Numbered from the stretch's first letter, positions 42,530-50,087 are shown. The stretch is DNA of 64,000 bases from Candidatus Onthovicinus excrementipullorum (GCA_018712345.1 DVHG01000019.1:55233-119232), one strand, 5' to 3'. Notes: generated from the letters alone by a model not told the origin. Numbers and translations: made by a program.

Positions 42530-42922
42530 ATGAACAATGTATTTTATCCTGCCGTATTTTTTAAAGAGCAGGGCGGTTACTCCGTCAGGATTCCTGATAT
42601 TGACGGATGCTTCAGCGAAGGAGACACAATGGACGAGGCCTGTCAGAACGCGCTGGACGCGATTGGCCTTAACTTCGAAGGTATGAGCAACTATCCGACA
42701 CCATCTGAACCGGATAAAATCGCGCTTGAAAAGGGCGAATTTGTCGTAATGCTTGAATTTGATATGATTGATTATCGACGTCGCAATGATACCCGTGCTG
42801 TTAAAAAGACGCTAACTATTCCTTCTTGGCTTAATAGCATGGCGGAAGAAAATCATATCAACTTTTCATCAGTCCTTCAAACCGCGTTAAAACATCAACT
42901 CAACATTTCTGATCGGGCATAA
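42530..42922 (+). CDS. hicB: HicB antitoxin
   Basis: 130 residues. The N-terminal partial RNase H-like HicB fold (FFKEQGGYSVRIPDIDGCFSEGDTMDEACQNALDAIGL) masks HicA. The C-terminal helix region (KKTLTIPSWLNSMAEENHINFSSVLQTALKHQL) is a ribbon-helix-helix DNA-binding domain for autoregulation. AAAGGAGATC precedes the ATG. Confidence 0.92.
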   Translation: MNNVFYPAVFFKEQGGYSVRIPDIDGCFSEGDTMDEACQNALDAIGLNFEGMSNYPTPSEPDKIALEKGEFVVMLEFDMIDYRRRNDTRAVKKTLTIPSWLNSMAEENHINFSSVLQTALKHQLNISDRA

Positions 42923-42959
42923 TCAAACCCGCTCGGGCATCATGCTCGGGCGGGTTCTT

Positions 42960-43706
42960 TTAATTTAGCAGTTGCGGTTTTATCTCTGCTCGTGCCTGTT
43001 CGATTCGGCTTTTAGCGGTATCATAATATTGGCGATTCAGTTCTATTCCGACAAAATCTCGCTCCATACGAGCACAGGCTACTCCGGTTGAGCCGGAACC
43101 CATAATCGGGTCAAGAACAACAGCCCTTCCCGGAACGATCTGGAGCAAATCTTCCATCAATTCTACCGGCTTTTCCGTTTGATGGTGACGTTTGGACGAT
43201 GGGACGTTCGCACAAGAATATACTCCCGGCAGACATGGCGCATCTCGATTAATCGGAAGATCCCCATTGCTCCCCCAAATAACATACTCACACTGATTTT
43301 TGAACCTGCCTTTTTGTGGGCGGCTTGACTTTTTGTCCCACACAACAATCCCGCGCCACACCCAGCCGGCCATCTGGATTGCGTCTGTCATCGCCGGTAA
43401 GTTACGCCAATCGATAAACGCCGCTACAATTCCTGCCGGTTTGGTTTTTTCCCTTGCTTTGGTGAATACGATGCGCATATACTTGGTAAAACTGCGCTGA
43501 TCCATATTGTCCCCGCTAAAACTCGGAAAACGCGCCGCTCCTCGGCGCCCATCTTTGTCCGTGTACTTTTGCCGAGTGCTCTTTTGCCGTTCACCGGCAT
43601 GCAACCCACCGGAGCAATACGGAGGATCTGCAAGCACCATGTCCACACTTCCGTCTGGGATTTTGTCCATCATTTCCAGACAATCCCCGTTTAACAGCAT
43701 CTCCAT
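42960..43706 (-). CDS. Site-specific DNA methyltransferase (N6A/N4C, DPPY type)
   Basis: 248 residues. Catalytic motif IV DPPYCSGG near 27 comes before the SAM-binding motif I DPIMGSGSTGVACARM near 205, the order of beta-class enzymes. The target-recognition part lies between. No cognate nuclease is nearby, so it is probably an orphan phage enzyme protecting phage DNA from host restriction. It is the first gene after the late promoter leader. Confidence 0.88.
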   Translation of the reverse strand: MEMLLNGDCLEMMDKIPDGSVDMVLADPPYCSGGLHAGERQKSTRQKYTDKDGRRGAARFPSFSGDNMDQRSFTKYMRIVFTKAREKTKPAGIVAAFIDWRNLPAMTDAIQMAGWVWRGIVVWDKKSSRPQKGRFKNQCEYVIWGSNGDLPINRDAPCLPGVYSCANVPSSKRHHQTEKPVELMEDLLQIVPGRAVVLDPIMGSGSTGVACARMERDFVGIELNRQYYDTAKSRIEQARAEIKPQLLN

Positions 43707-43735
43707 TCTGTTTTCAATCTCCGCTCACAAAACAC

Positions 43736-43764
43736 AAAAACGCCCTACCGAGTCCGGTAAAACG
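43736..43764 (-). terminator. Terminator in the late leader
   Basis: On the minus strand CGTTTTACCG-GACT-CGGTAGGGCG (43741-43764, ten pairs including G-U) is followed by TTTTTG. It lies between the late promoter and the first late gene, so late expression seems to need read-through. Confidence 0.65.
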
Positions 43765-43800
43765 TTTTTGAGGGAGCGATCTTTTTTTACACCGCTCCTT

Positions 43801-43870
43801 ATTATAACAATAACAGATTTTTAGAGTGCCATCAAGTGACATTTAGTGCCGTTTAGTGCCATTTAGTGCC
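43801..43870 (-). promoter_or_regulatory. Phage late promoter with five phased activator repeats
   Basis: On the minus strand TATAAT is at 43801-43806. No consensus -35 exists; its place is taken by the first of five GGCACT-type repeats (AGTGCC on the plus strand at 43825, 43835, 43845, 43855 and 43865; the second reads AGTGAC) spaced exactly 10 bases. The last ones lie within the end of the ArpU-like regulator gene. It is probably the binding site of that regulator and the start of the late operon. Confidence 0.7.
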
Positions 43871-44485
43871 ATCTTTCAAAAAAAAATCAATTTTTTGGAG
43901 TGCTGTGCCGTGTAGTCGGAATACTTGACGCCGTGAGTAATTAGATGTTTGGACAATCTCCTCCCACCTGTATCCATAGATATATTTGAGCGTGAGCACA
44001 TCCCTCTCCTGGTCAGAGTCAAGTCTTAGGATCATCGCCTCCACATCCGACTGCTTGCGCTTGAGCTGCTCAATGTCCTGCTCGATATCCCGCTCCAGCT
44101 CCACGATACGCTCAACAATCGCCTCCAGTCGGCTGCCCTCGATGCCGCCCTGTACCCGCTCCCCGCTTATGATCGTTGTGATCTTGGCTGCCTTAGCGCG
44201 CAGCCGGGCGAGCTGCTCTAATTTGCAGTCCAGTGCTCGATCTGCATCAAGATACTGTCGTAAAAATTCTTTTGCTGTCATTTTTCCTCCCTCCCTAAGC
44301 GGTTTAAAGGCCTTGTCCAACCCTTTTTGGTATTCTTCGGCCGTGTAGCCTATTCCCCGCAATGCCTCAGCATCTCGTTTAAGACCTTCTACTGTGACCG
44401 TAATTTCTGCGGGAGATAAGACGCTTGATCCTTTGTTAGGCGGAGGCGTTGATATCTTATTTTTGGGTTGATATCCTGACCTCAT
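43853..44485 (-). CDS. ArpU/DUF1492-like late transcription regulator
   Basis: 210 residues from ATG 44485 (GGAGG four bases upstream), or 142 from an internal ATG at 44281 that has its own GGGAGGGAGG. The C-terminal region resembles sigma-70 region 4: DVLTLKYIYGYRWEEIVQTSNYSRRQVFRLHGTALQKI. A coiled middle (VERIVELERDIEQDIEQLKRKQSDVEAMIL) precedes it. ArpU-type proteins switch on phage late genes. The extra N-terminal 68 residues may be a fused small gene. The phased repeats begin inside its 3' end. Confidence 0.78.
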   Translation of the reverse strand: MRSGYQPKNKISTPPPNKGSSVLSPAEITVTVEGLKRDAEALRGIGYTAEEYQKGLDKAFKPLREGGKMTAKEFLRQYLDADRALDCKLEQLARLRAKAAKITTIISGERVQGGIEGSRLEAIVERIVELERDIEQDIEQLKRKQSDVEAMILRLDSDQERDVLTLKYIYGYRWEEIVQTSNYSRRQVFRLHGTALQKIDFFLKDGTKWH

Positions 44486-44850
44486 TTTGCCTCCTCCCCC
44501 CACTGCATCGCACATCGCGGGAGCGGGCAATACCCGATCTCGCCCTCCACAATCCTGAGATACGGACAATGGATTTCGTCGCCGGCGCATATACGCCTCC
44601 GGCGCTTTGGCTTTGCCGGCTTGCACTTTTTTGCCTTTGTGCGGGGCCGATCAGCCTCGCACTCTATGTACGCTGCCTCCAATCTCACACGTGTTTTGGC
44701 TGTTGGCACTGTCCCAGCCCGGTATTTGTAGATTGCCGTGTCGTCAATCCTCGCTTGCTCAAATAGCTTGGCGATCTTGATCCCTTTAGATTTACATCGG
44801 TTTTCGAGCTCGGCAAACCAGTCCGCGTTTTTTTCGTCGCGTCTATTCAT
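44482..44850 (-). CDS. Phage protein with C-terminal cysteine cluster
   Basis: 122 residues, not recognised. The N-terminal part is helix-turn-helix-like (AELENRCKSKGIKIAKLFEQARIDDTAIYKYRAGTVPT), followed by a basic stretch (KAKKCKPAKPKRRRR) and a CPYLRIVEGEIGYCPLPRC cluster. It may be DNA- or RNA-binding. It overlaps the next gene by ATGA. Confidence 0.55.
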   Translation of the reverse strand: MNRRDEKNADWFAELENRCKSKGIKIAKLFEQARIDDTAIYKYRAGTVPTAKTRVRLEAAYIECEADRPRTKAKKCKPAKPKRRRRICAGDEIHCPYLRIVEGEIGYCPLPRCAMQWGEEAK

Positions 44851-45319
44851 TTTTTTCGCCGCCCTTTATCTGCTCCTTTGCGGTCCTAATTGTCGCCCAC
44901 CCAGCATCCTTGACAACCTCTACTCCTGGCGGCAGTAATATCGCGCCGGTCTCCAACTGCTTAATAATCCCCTTGCGGATTTTCTCACTCATGGCGTCAA
45001 AATCATCGTAACTTATTTGTCCATCGATAAGCGTTTCCTGAATTTCCTCGGAATCCTTATCGTTGCGGTAGTGCACCCGTTCTTCGCCCAAAAAATACTC
45101 TCCGATATAACTATAGCCCCATGCGGCCATCCATCGCGCATATTCGTCGCTTCCCACAATCTCGCTGTCCACCATCGGCACAATAGGCAAGTCCGGGTTT
45201 GTTCTGATGAGCTCCAAAAGCTCATTGATTTTGTCATTCATGATTGTCCTCCTCTGTCTCGTACATTCTTCCCGCGCCTCGCGGTCTCCCATCAGCGCAC
45301 GGCGTTCAAGGTCTGTCAT
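44843..45319 (-). CDS. Phage protein of unknown function
   Basis: 158 residues, acidic. It opens with MTDLERRALMGDREAREECT, an opening I have seen in other clostridial phage proteins. A second start at 45241 (MNDKINELLELIRTN) has an even better GAGGAGGAC site, so two forms are possible. No domain recognised. Confidence 0.5.
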   Translation of the reverse strand: MTDLERRALMGDREAREECTRQRRTIMNDKINELLELIRTNPDLPIVPMVDSEIVGSDEYARWMAAWGYSYIGEYFLGEERVHYRNDKDSEEIQETLIDGQISYDDFDAMSEKIRKGIIKQLETGAILLPPGVEVVKDAGWATIRTAKEQIKGGEKNE

Positions 45320-45822
45320 GATTCCCTCTCTTCCATATATTCAATCGCAGCTTTCCGAGCTTCCTGCAACACCACAAACTCCGATTCCGACCCGCCTGCG
45401 TCTGGATGCGCCACCTTTGCCAAGCGCCGGAATTGCTTTTCTACCTCCGATACATCGTCAGGAATACGGTCAAAATGCAACACCTTGAAGCATTCCGGGA
45501 TTTGGACACCCGCTCCAAGCTGTTTGAGACCTTTGATTTCGCCGCTCTCAATATCATAGGTGCCGTGCTCCATCATCCGGGCGATACATTCCAGGTCGAG
45601 GACCAACATTGAGAACACATCTGATCCATAATTCAAATTGATCCCCCGCTCCTGTAACTCCTCTGTGGTACTCTCAAACCGGTATCCTCGGCCATGGTAC
45701 AAAAATTCGATGTACGCAAATTTTCGCCCGTGGTCATAATCGTACCGGTCAGCACCAATCCTCTTCATAACGTTTCCGAGCTTACGCTCGTATTTCTCAA
45801 CATCCGAGTATTTTTTGTTCAT
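45316..45822 (-). CDS. J-domain-like phage protein
   Basis: 168 residues. The last 60 residues resemble a J domain: VLHFDRIPDDVSEVEKQFRRLAKVAHPDAGG, with the HPD tripeptide that stimulates DnaK, then a helix (SESEFVVLQEARKAAIEYM). The N-terminal part is unknown. It may recruit host DnaK for phage replication or assembly. GGAGGG lies upstream of the ATG at 45822, which overlaps the previous stop (TAATG). Confidence 0.65.
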   Translation of the reverse strand: MNKKYSDVEKYERKLGNVMKRIGADRYDYDHGRKFAYIEFLYHGRGYRFESTTEELQERGINLNYGSDVFSMLVLDLECIARMMEHGTYDIESGEIKGLKQLGAGVQIPECFKVLHFDRIPDDVSEVEKQFRRLAKVAHPDAGGSESEFVVLQEARKAAIEYMEERES

Positions 45823-46970
45823 TATGATAACCCTCCAAACCTGTATTTTGTCACGGCGACGCAAAACTCGTTGATCTCGCTCGCCCATACCGCCGAACCC
45901 GCGCCATGAATCCCCTCCCACACCAGCGGGAAGCCCCCAATCCCGTCAAACAGGCTCCCAAGTGTCGCTCCAGGTGGGAGGTATCGGCTGATATTGCCCA
46001 GTACGTACCGCCACTGCGGGAGGGCGATAGAGTTACCCAGCGCGGTATACCGGGCACTGTCGCTTGCCTTGCGCCGCCTGCCCCGGCTGTCTATGTAGTC
46101 CGGGATATCCGTCCAGCCGTCTGGGTAGCCTTGTAAGCGCTCGCACTCAGCTGGCGTCAGTCTACGAACGATGTGGTCGCACCGTACGGCGTGCATCGCG
46201 TTGATCGTGTATCCGTGGTTACCCGCCTGCAAGGTGGGTATAACGTCTCCCGTCTCCTTAAAATTCCAGGTCTCTACACCTGCGCAAATAAGCGGGATCT
46301 CGTGTTTACAGCTGATTGTACCCGCTACATCGCCGCCGATCATTGAGTGCTCTTGGCCGGACATCATGCAGTATGTCACTCCGGGGCGTCCGGCAGCACT
46401 AAGTGTTGGTGCTGGATCTCCTGACCTTGGATTGCTCCGGTTTGCGGGACTTGAGATCTGATTGAGCTCGTACCCGCGCACATATATCGCAGTATAGTCT
46501 GTCACCCGGTTTTGGTGGTCATCGGGGCGATCCCCCCGATCCGTTGCCTCGGCAGTCATACACTGCACAAGTTCCTCGTAATGATCCCTCTGCCAGATCA
46601 ACGCCTCCCGCAATGCCTCCGGCAGCTCCTTGCGTCTCCGCTCCGCTCGGATAAGTATCCCTTGACATGCCTGCGGGCTTAAATAATATTTGGCCGGCAC
46701 GCTGTCCTCCAAAATCGACGACAAGTGCGATGCGGCGACGACGCTGGGGCACTCCCCAGTATTGGGCGTCCATGACTCGCCAGGCAATGGAGTAATCGTC
46801 TCCCATGATCTCGCCTGCCGTAAGCCACCGCCCCGCAGGTCGAGGGATAGATACGGTATCGTCGCACAGGGCGGCGAGCTCCTGCAGCACCCGCCGGAAG
46901 TCCTCGCCTTTGTTGGAGGAGAAGGCTCCGGGGACATTTTCCCAAACAGCGAAAGCTGGGTGTTTGCCAT
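45822..46970 (-). CDS. Cytosine-5 DNA methyltransferase, permuted C-terminal part (recognition, motifs IX-X, then I)
   Basis: 382 residues. The first 90 (MANTQLSLFGKMSPE, NTGECPSVVAASHLSSILED) lie out of frame inside the neighbouring gene. Then come KYYLSPQACQGILIRAERR, a target-recognition region, RRLTPAECERLQGYPDGWTD and ARYTALGNSIALPQWR (motif X). SAM-binding motif I, LGSLFDGIGGFPLVWEGIHG, stands at the very end with WASEINEFCVAVTKYRFG. GAGGTG is eight bases before the ATG. Together with the upstream gene it holds all motifs of an m5C enzyme in circularly permuted order. Confidence 0.72.
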   Translation of the reverse strand: MANTQLSLFGKMSPEPSPPTKARTSGGCCRSSPPCATIPYLSLDLRGGGLRQARSWETITPLPGESWTPNTGECPSVVAASHLSSILEDSVPAKYYLSPQACQGILIRAERRRKELPEALREALIWQRDHYEELVQCMTAEATDRGDRPDDHQNRVTDYTAIYVRGYELNQISSPANRSNPRSGDPAPTLSAAGRPGVTYCMMSGQEHSMIGGDVAGTISCKHEIPLICAGVETWNFKETGDVIPTLQAGNHGYTINAMHAVRCDHIVRRLTPAECERLQGYPDGWTDIPDYIDSRGRRRKASDSARYTALGNSIALPQWRYVLGNISRYLPPGATLGSLFDGIGGFPLVWEGIHGAGSAVWASEINEFCVAVTKYRFGGLS

Positions 46971-47154
46971 GTGTTTTGCACCTCATCTCTCTAATGACGC
47001 GCACCGCCTCCAGAAACAGCCCTGACCGCTCCCCAGCCAGTCCGGCGCGCTGTCCTGCGATGCTCAAATCCTGACAGGGGCTCCCAAACGTGATCACGTC
47101 CACCGGCTCGATCTCCCCGCCGTCTATCTGTGTGATATCGCCTAAATGTTCCAT
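46519..47154 (-). CDS. Cytosine-5 DNA methyltransferase, catalytic part (motifs IV-VIII)
   Basis: 211 residues from an ATG with GGAGGCAGAG. It starts MEHLGDITQIDGGEIEPVDVITFG, exactly where a normal enzyme continues after motif I. Catalytic cysteine in GSPCQDLSIAGQRAGL (motif IV), ENV (motif VI) and QYWGVPQRRRRI (motif VIII). It lacks motif I and the recognition domain; these are on the overlapping downstream gene (452 bases of overlap, different frame). The two proteins probably assemble into one enzyme. Confidence 0.75.
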   Translation of the reverse strand: MEHLGDITQIDGGEIEPVDVITFGSPCQDLSIAGQRAGLAGERSGLFLEAVRVIREMRCKTHGKHPAFAVWENVPGAFSSNKGEDFRRVLQELAALCDDTVSIPRPAGRWLTAGEIMGDDYSIAWRVMDAQYWGVPQRRRRIALVVDFGGQRAGQILFKPAGMSRDTYPSGAETQGAAGGIAGGVDLAEGSLRGTCAVYDCRGNGSGGSPR

Positions 47155-47165
47155 CTCTGCCTCCG

Positions 47166-47606
47166 TTAATTATAAATTACCAACATCGATGGAAACGGAG
47201 CCGTTCCACACGACTTCCCTCTACAATCCTCAAACCTCATTCGCCCGCGAATAAAACGTATTTCCGCCTTGCCATATATATAATCATGAAAATACGATGT
47301 GTCCGTTCTGGCCGGAATAAGCAATACAATTTTGGTCCCGCTCCGACTTTCCTCGAACGCTTTTTTGACCCATTTGGGCAACTCCCGGCCATATGGAGGA
47401 TTACAAAACACTGATTTACCAGGGCTAACCCTCCAAGGACTGGATAACCCGTCAGTTACCGGAGTATAATAACGTTCACATTTTGCGTTATCGCCGTTAG
47501 ACGCGACGTCCAACTCGAAATCAAACTCCTTGTTTATTTCATCAAAAAAATCTTGTGGCGTCCCCCAATCCTGCTTTGTAGACTGGAATAATCCTTGGTT
47601 TATCAT
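47166..47606 (-). CDS. Phage N6-adenine methyltransferase (Dam-like)
   Basis: 146 residues of the phage N-6-adenine methyltransferase family: WGTPQDFFDEINKEFDFELDVAS near 14-36, catalytic NPPYGRE near 75 and LLIPARTDTSYFHDYIY. It methylates adenine, likely an antirestriction role together with the other two methyltransferases. It starts at the base where the next upstream gene ends. Confidence 0.9.
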   Translation of the reverse strand: MINQGLFQSTKQDWGTPQDFFDEINKEFDFELDVASNGDNAKCERYYTPVTDGLSSPWRVSPGKSVFCNPPYGRELPKWVKKAFEESRSGTKIVLLIPARTDTSYFHDYIYGKAEIRFIRGRMRFEDCRGKSCGTAPFPSMLVIYN

Positions 47607-47857
47607 TATATCCTCCTTACCATATCAATCACCGGCATCACAAATGCCTCAAACTCCCTGCGCTCGACATTGCTCAACGGGCACCACGCCGGGATATTGT
47701 GTGCCACCTTGTACCTCCGGTACAGGTCATTGATCGACTCGCCCGACCTCAAAATCGGGCGGTGGCTGTTGATGTTGACCTGATATCCGTAGGGGTTATC
47801 AATCAGGATATAGGTGTCATCGCTGGCGTATTGTTTTTCAATCCTCACATTCGACAA
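47606..47857 (-). CDS. Small phage protein, unknown
   Basis: About 80 residues (NPYGYQVNINSHRPILRSGESINDLYRRYKV, CPLSNVERREFEAFVMPVIDMV). Not recognised. The start is uncertain: TTG at 47857 lies almost on GGGGAG, and GTG at 47848 is ten bases from it. It overlaps the end of the repeat protein gene. Confidence 0.5.
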   Translation of the reverse strand: MSNVRIEKQYASDDTYILIDNPYGYQVNINSHRPILRSGESINDLYRRYKVAHNIPAWCPLSNVERREFEAFVMPVIDMVRRI

Positions 47858-48773
47858 ACTCCCCGTTTTCCAAGCAGTAGAATGTATCCTCTTTGATTTT
47901 TACGCCATCCACTTGGACACTCTTGACACACACCGGGATATTTTTTTCTTTTTGCGCGTCATATTCCCACTCTGAGAGCGTGATCCAGCTGCCCTTTTTA
48001 GCTTTTACACATGAGCCGTGGCCGGAACAGCATACCACCGAACAGTCTCCGTTACTGATAATCCGGGCGGAGTCCCCGCTGCTGCCGATCCGGGCGGAGT
48101 CCCCGCTGCTGCCGATCCGGGCGTAGTCCCCGCTACTGCCGATCCGGGCGGAGTACCCGCTGCTGCCGATCCGGGCGGAGTCCCCGCTGCTGCCGATCCG
48201 GGCGGAGTACCCGCTGCTGCCGATCCGGGCGTAGTCCCCGCTGCTGCCGATCCGGGCGGAGTACCCGCTGCTGCCGATCTGGGCGGAGTCCCCGCTACTG
48301 CCGATCCGGGCGGAGTACCCGCTGCTGCCGATCCGGGCGTAGTCCCCGCTGCTGCCGATCCGGGCGGAGTCCCCGATGCTGCCGATCCGGGCGGAGTCCC
48401 AGCTGCTGCCGATCCGGGCGTAGTACCCGCCATTGTCGTTCAATGGCCGCAACTGAGCGTTACTGTAGTCAAACTCAACACTTGCCTGCACAAGCTGGGG
48501 AAAACTGATTTTAGCGCCGATTTTCAACTTCTTTGTGCAGAACTTTTTGTCGTCATTGGTTTTGCACTCGTCCAGAGCTTCTACTTCCGCAAATTCTGAA
48601 ATATCCCCATTTTCGTCAACCAAAGGATAATACCCGAGAACGTCCAACGGATTTTTGCAAAAGTGCATTCCGCTGTTACAAATTTCCGCTTTATCTTCTT
48701 CAAAGACGGTGTTCTCCTGATACTGTTTCCCAAGGCAAATCATGCCTTTTTTAAAAGCTTTATAGCCCTTCAT
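47838..48773 (-). CDS. Octapeptide-repeat beta-helix protein
   Basis: 311 residues. The N-terminal 120 (MKGYKAFKKGMICLGKQYQENTVFEE, MHFCKNPLDVLGYYPL) match small phage proteins of the DUF7666 type. Then come about 15 tandem octapeptides of pattern ARIGSSGD/YS, encoded by nearly identical 24-base units (about 48058-48430), and a C-terminal cap (CCSGHGSCVKAKKGSWITLSEWEYD). The repeats should form a regular beta-helix. AGGAAG precedes the ATG at 48773. Function unknown; repeat number may vary by slippage. Confidence 0.7.
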   Translation of the reverse strand: MKGYKAFKKGMICLGKQYQENTVFEEDKAEICNSGMHFCKNPLDVLGYYPLVDENGDISEFAEVEALDECKTNDDKKFCTKKLKIGAKISFPQLVQASVEFDYSNAQLRPLNDNGGYYARIGSSWDSARIGSIGDSARIGSSGDYARIGSSGYSARIGSSGDSAQIGSSGYSARIGSSGDYARIGSSGYSARIGSSGDSARIGSSGYSARIGSSGDYARIGSSGDSARIGSSGDSARIISNGDCSVVCCSGHGSCVKAKKGSWITLSEWEYDAQKEKNIPVCVKSVQVDGVKIKEDTFYCLENGEFVECED

Positions 48774-48930
48774 ATTTCTTCCTACCTTTCTGTTCAACCG
48801 GTGATACAAACACGATCACTCCCGGCGTATCGTTGCAAAATTTTCGGATTCCCAAATCGACAACCTGATTATCATCGTGAACAGGGATATTTTGTGTCCC
48901 ATCTACACGATCACCTCCGTAAACTTCCAC
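48760..48930 (-). CDS. Small phage ORF (tentative)
   Basis: A 56-residue frame starting at GTG 48930 (VEVYGGDRVDGTQNIPVH, then GIRKFCNDTPGVIVFVSPVEQ), overlapping both neighbours. It fills an otherwise empty gap in a densely packed operon and its composition is protein-like, but the start has no clear ribosome binding site. Confidence 0.35.
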   Translation of the reverse strand: MEVYGGDRVDGTQNIPVHDDNQVVDLGIRKFCNDTPGVIVFVSPVEQKGRKKYEGL

Positions 48931-49334
48931 CCGTTGGGCCTGGCGTACTTGTCCACAAACAGCCTGCGCCGGTACACGTAACTCCCCTGCATCCTGCGGA
49001 TCTGCTTACTCTTAACCTCGACGACCTCCACACTGCCGTCCGCGTATGTAATCACAAAATCGGGCGTATAGTGTGCGGCCGGGAGCCTGATCCCGCAATA
49101 CTCCGACGCGGGGAGGAGCTCAAACCGCTCGTGCAGGGACACGGAGTCGATCTCTCCGCTACGTATCCGCGGCACGATCTCCGCGAGGTAATAGTCACGC
49201 TCCAGATCGCTATCAAACGCATCGTCCAGTTTTGGCATCGCCGCACGCTTTTGATCTTTTTTCTGCGCCTCCTGATATTTTTTTAGAGCCAACTGGCGCG
49301 CCCACAGGCTCAGGTCGTTAATGCCGATCCCCAT
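48903..49334 (-). CDS. DUF1064-like PD-(D/E)XK nuclease
   Basis: 143 residues: FDSDLERDYYLAEIV near 40, YTPDFVITYADGSVEVVEVKSKQ near 90-112 (D...E-x-K catalytic set) and RRRLFVDKY. This small phage nuclease family (VRR/DUF1064) is often near replication genes and is thought to resolve branched DNA. GGAGTGAC precedes the ATG. Confidence 0.78.
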   Translation of the reverse strand: MGIGINDLSLWARQLALKKYQEAQKKDQKRAAMPKLDDAFDSDLERDYYLAEIVPRIRSGEIDSVSLHERFELLPASEYCGIRLPAAHYTPDFVITYADGSVEVVEVKSKQIRRMQGSYVYRRRLFVDKYARPNGWKFTEVIV

Positions 49335-49340
49335 CTATAG

Positions 49341-50087
49341 TCACTCCCTCCGGCGCATGGTAACATACAGGTACCAGCACCCGTTATAATCGTTGTATTT
49401 AGGCTCCACTTTGAGGAGCCTGTGTCCCTTATATCTCCGCTCCCAATAGTCGGTATCATCTACCAACTGCGTACACATCCGTTGGAGCTGGCGAGGCGAT
49501 GTCTTTCCGTCCCGCTTGCGCACATCCGGTTGCTTGAGGTTTTTTGATTGGGCCCACCGTTTGCCCGCGACGGGCGACTTAACCAGATATTTGGCAATCC
49601 CCTCAAGGCCAAATTCGTTCGGTTGCAATCGGTTGGCGTTTGTCCAGTCGCCGTGTCCCCATAGCCGCTCTGCTGCATCACGATCCATCCCGGATGCAAC
49701 CATGTGATAGTGCCAGCGCAGGGTCCCTGTCCGTTTGCTCACTTTGGCCTCGATCACATATATGTACTTGAGATCATCCAATCCGTGGCGTCGCCGCCAT
49801 CCCCGCAGCCTGCGGATGTAGTTGGTGAGATCCCGCCGGACCTGGTCCAGGCTCTCTGGCATCTCATCATCGCGGTATGTACCATGTATCGCGAGGTCTC
49901 CCTCATCAAAATTGGCATTGATGAGCCGGACAATCTTTTTCCGTGCGTTGGCGTCGTTAAGGTTTTTTTGCTCCTCACGCGTCGGCCTCCGGCGTTCCGG
50001 GACCCGGCGGCCGCTTGGAAACACCGGGTAAAACTCAGCCTCAAGGATTTTCCCGGCTCTGATCCGTTTTTCGCGGATGATTTTCAC
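49341..50087 (-). CDS. HUH-type replication initiator (Rep-like)
   Basis: About 248 residues starting at GTG 50087 behind GGCGGTGAT. LDDLKYIYVIEAKVSKRTG may be motif 1; LRWHYHMVASGMDRDAAERLWG carries H-Y-H as the HUH metal motif (about 125); IAKYLVKSPVAGKRW holds a tyrosine and lysine as in the Y-motif of rolling-circle Reps (about 170). It should nick an origin and prime replication. The intergenic region just upstream contains a long inverted repeat and direct repeats, a plausible origin. Confidence 0.68.
   Translation of the reverse strand: MKIIREKRIRAGKILEAEFYPVFPSGRRVPERRRPTREEQKNLNDANARKKIVRLINANFDEGDLAIHGTYRDDEMPESLDQVRRDLTNYIRRLRGWRRRHGLDDLKYIYVIEAKVSKRTGTLRWHYHMVASGMDRDAAERLWGHGDWTNANRLQPNEFGLEGIAKYLVKSPVAGKRWAQSKNLKQPDVRKRDGKTSPRQLQRMCTQLVDDTDYWERRYKGHRLLKVEPKYNDYNGCWYLYVTMRRRE

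Noticed and set aside
48058..48430. Tandem 24-base repeats as a CRISPR array
   Set aside because: Units are contiguous without spacers and are in frame with a protein; they are coding repeats. The same applies to the 15-base units at 52430-52672.
48018..48599. Plus-strand open frame with GGVPAAADP repeats
   Set aside because: It is the antisense of the octapeptide-repeat gene; a 24-base unit without stops opens several frames. No ribosome binding site and no sensible termini.
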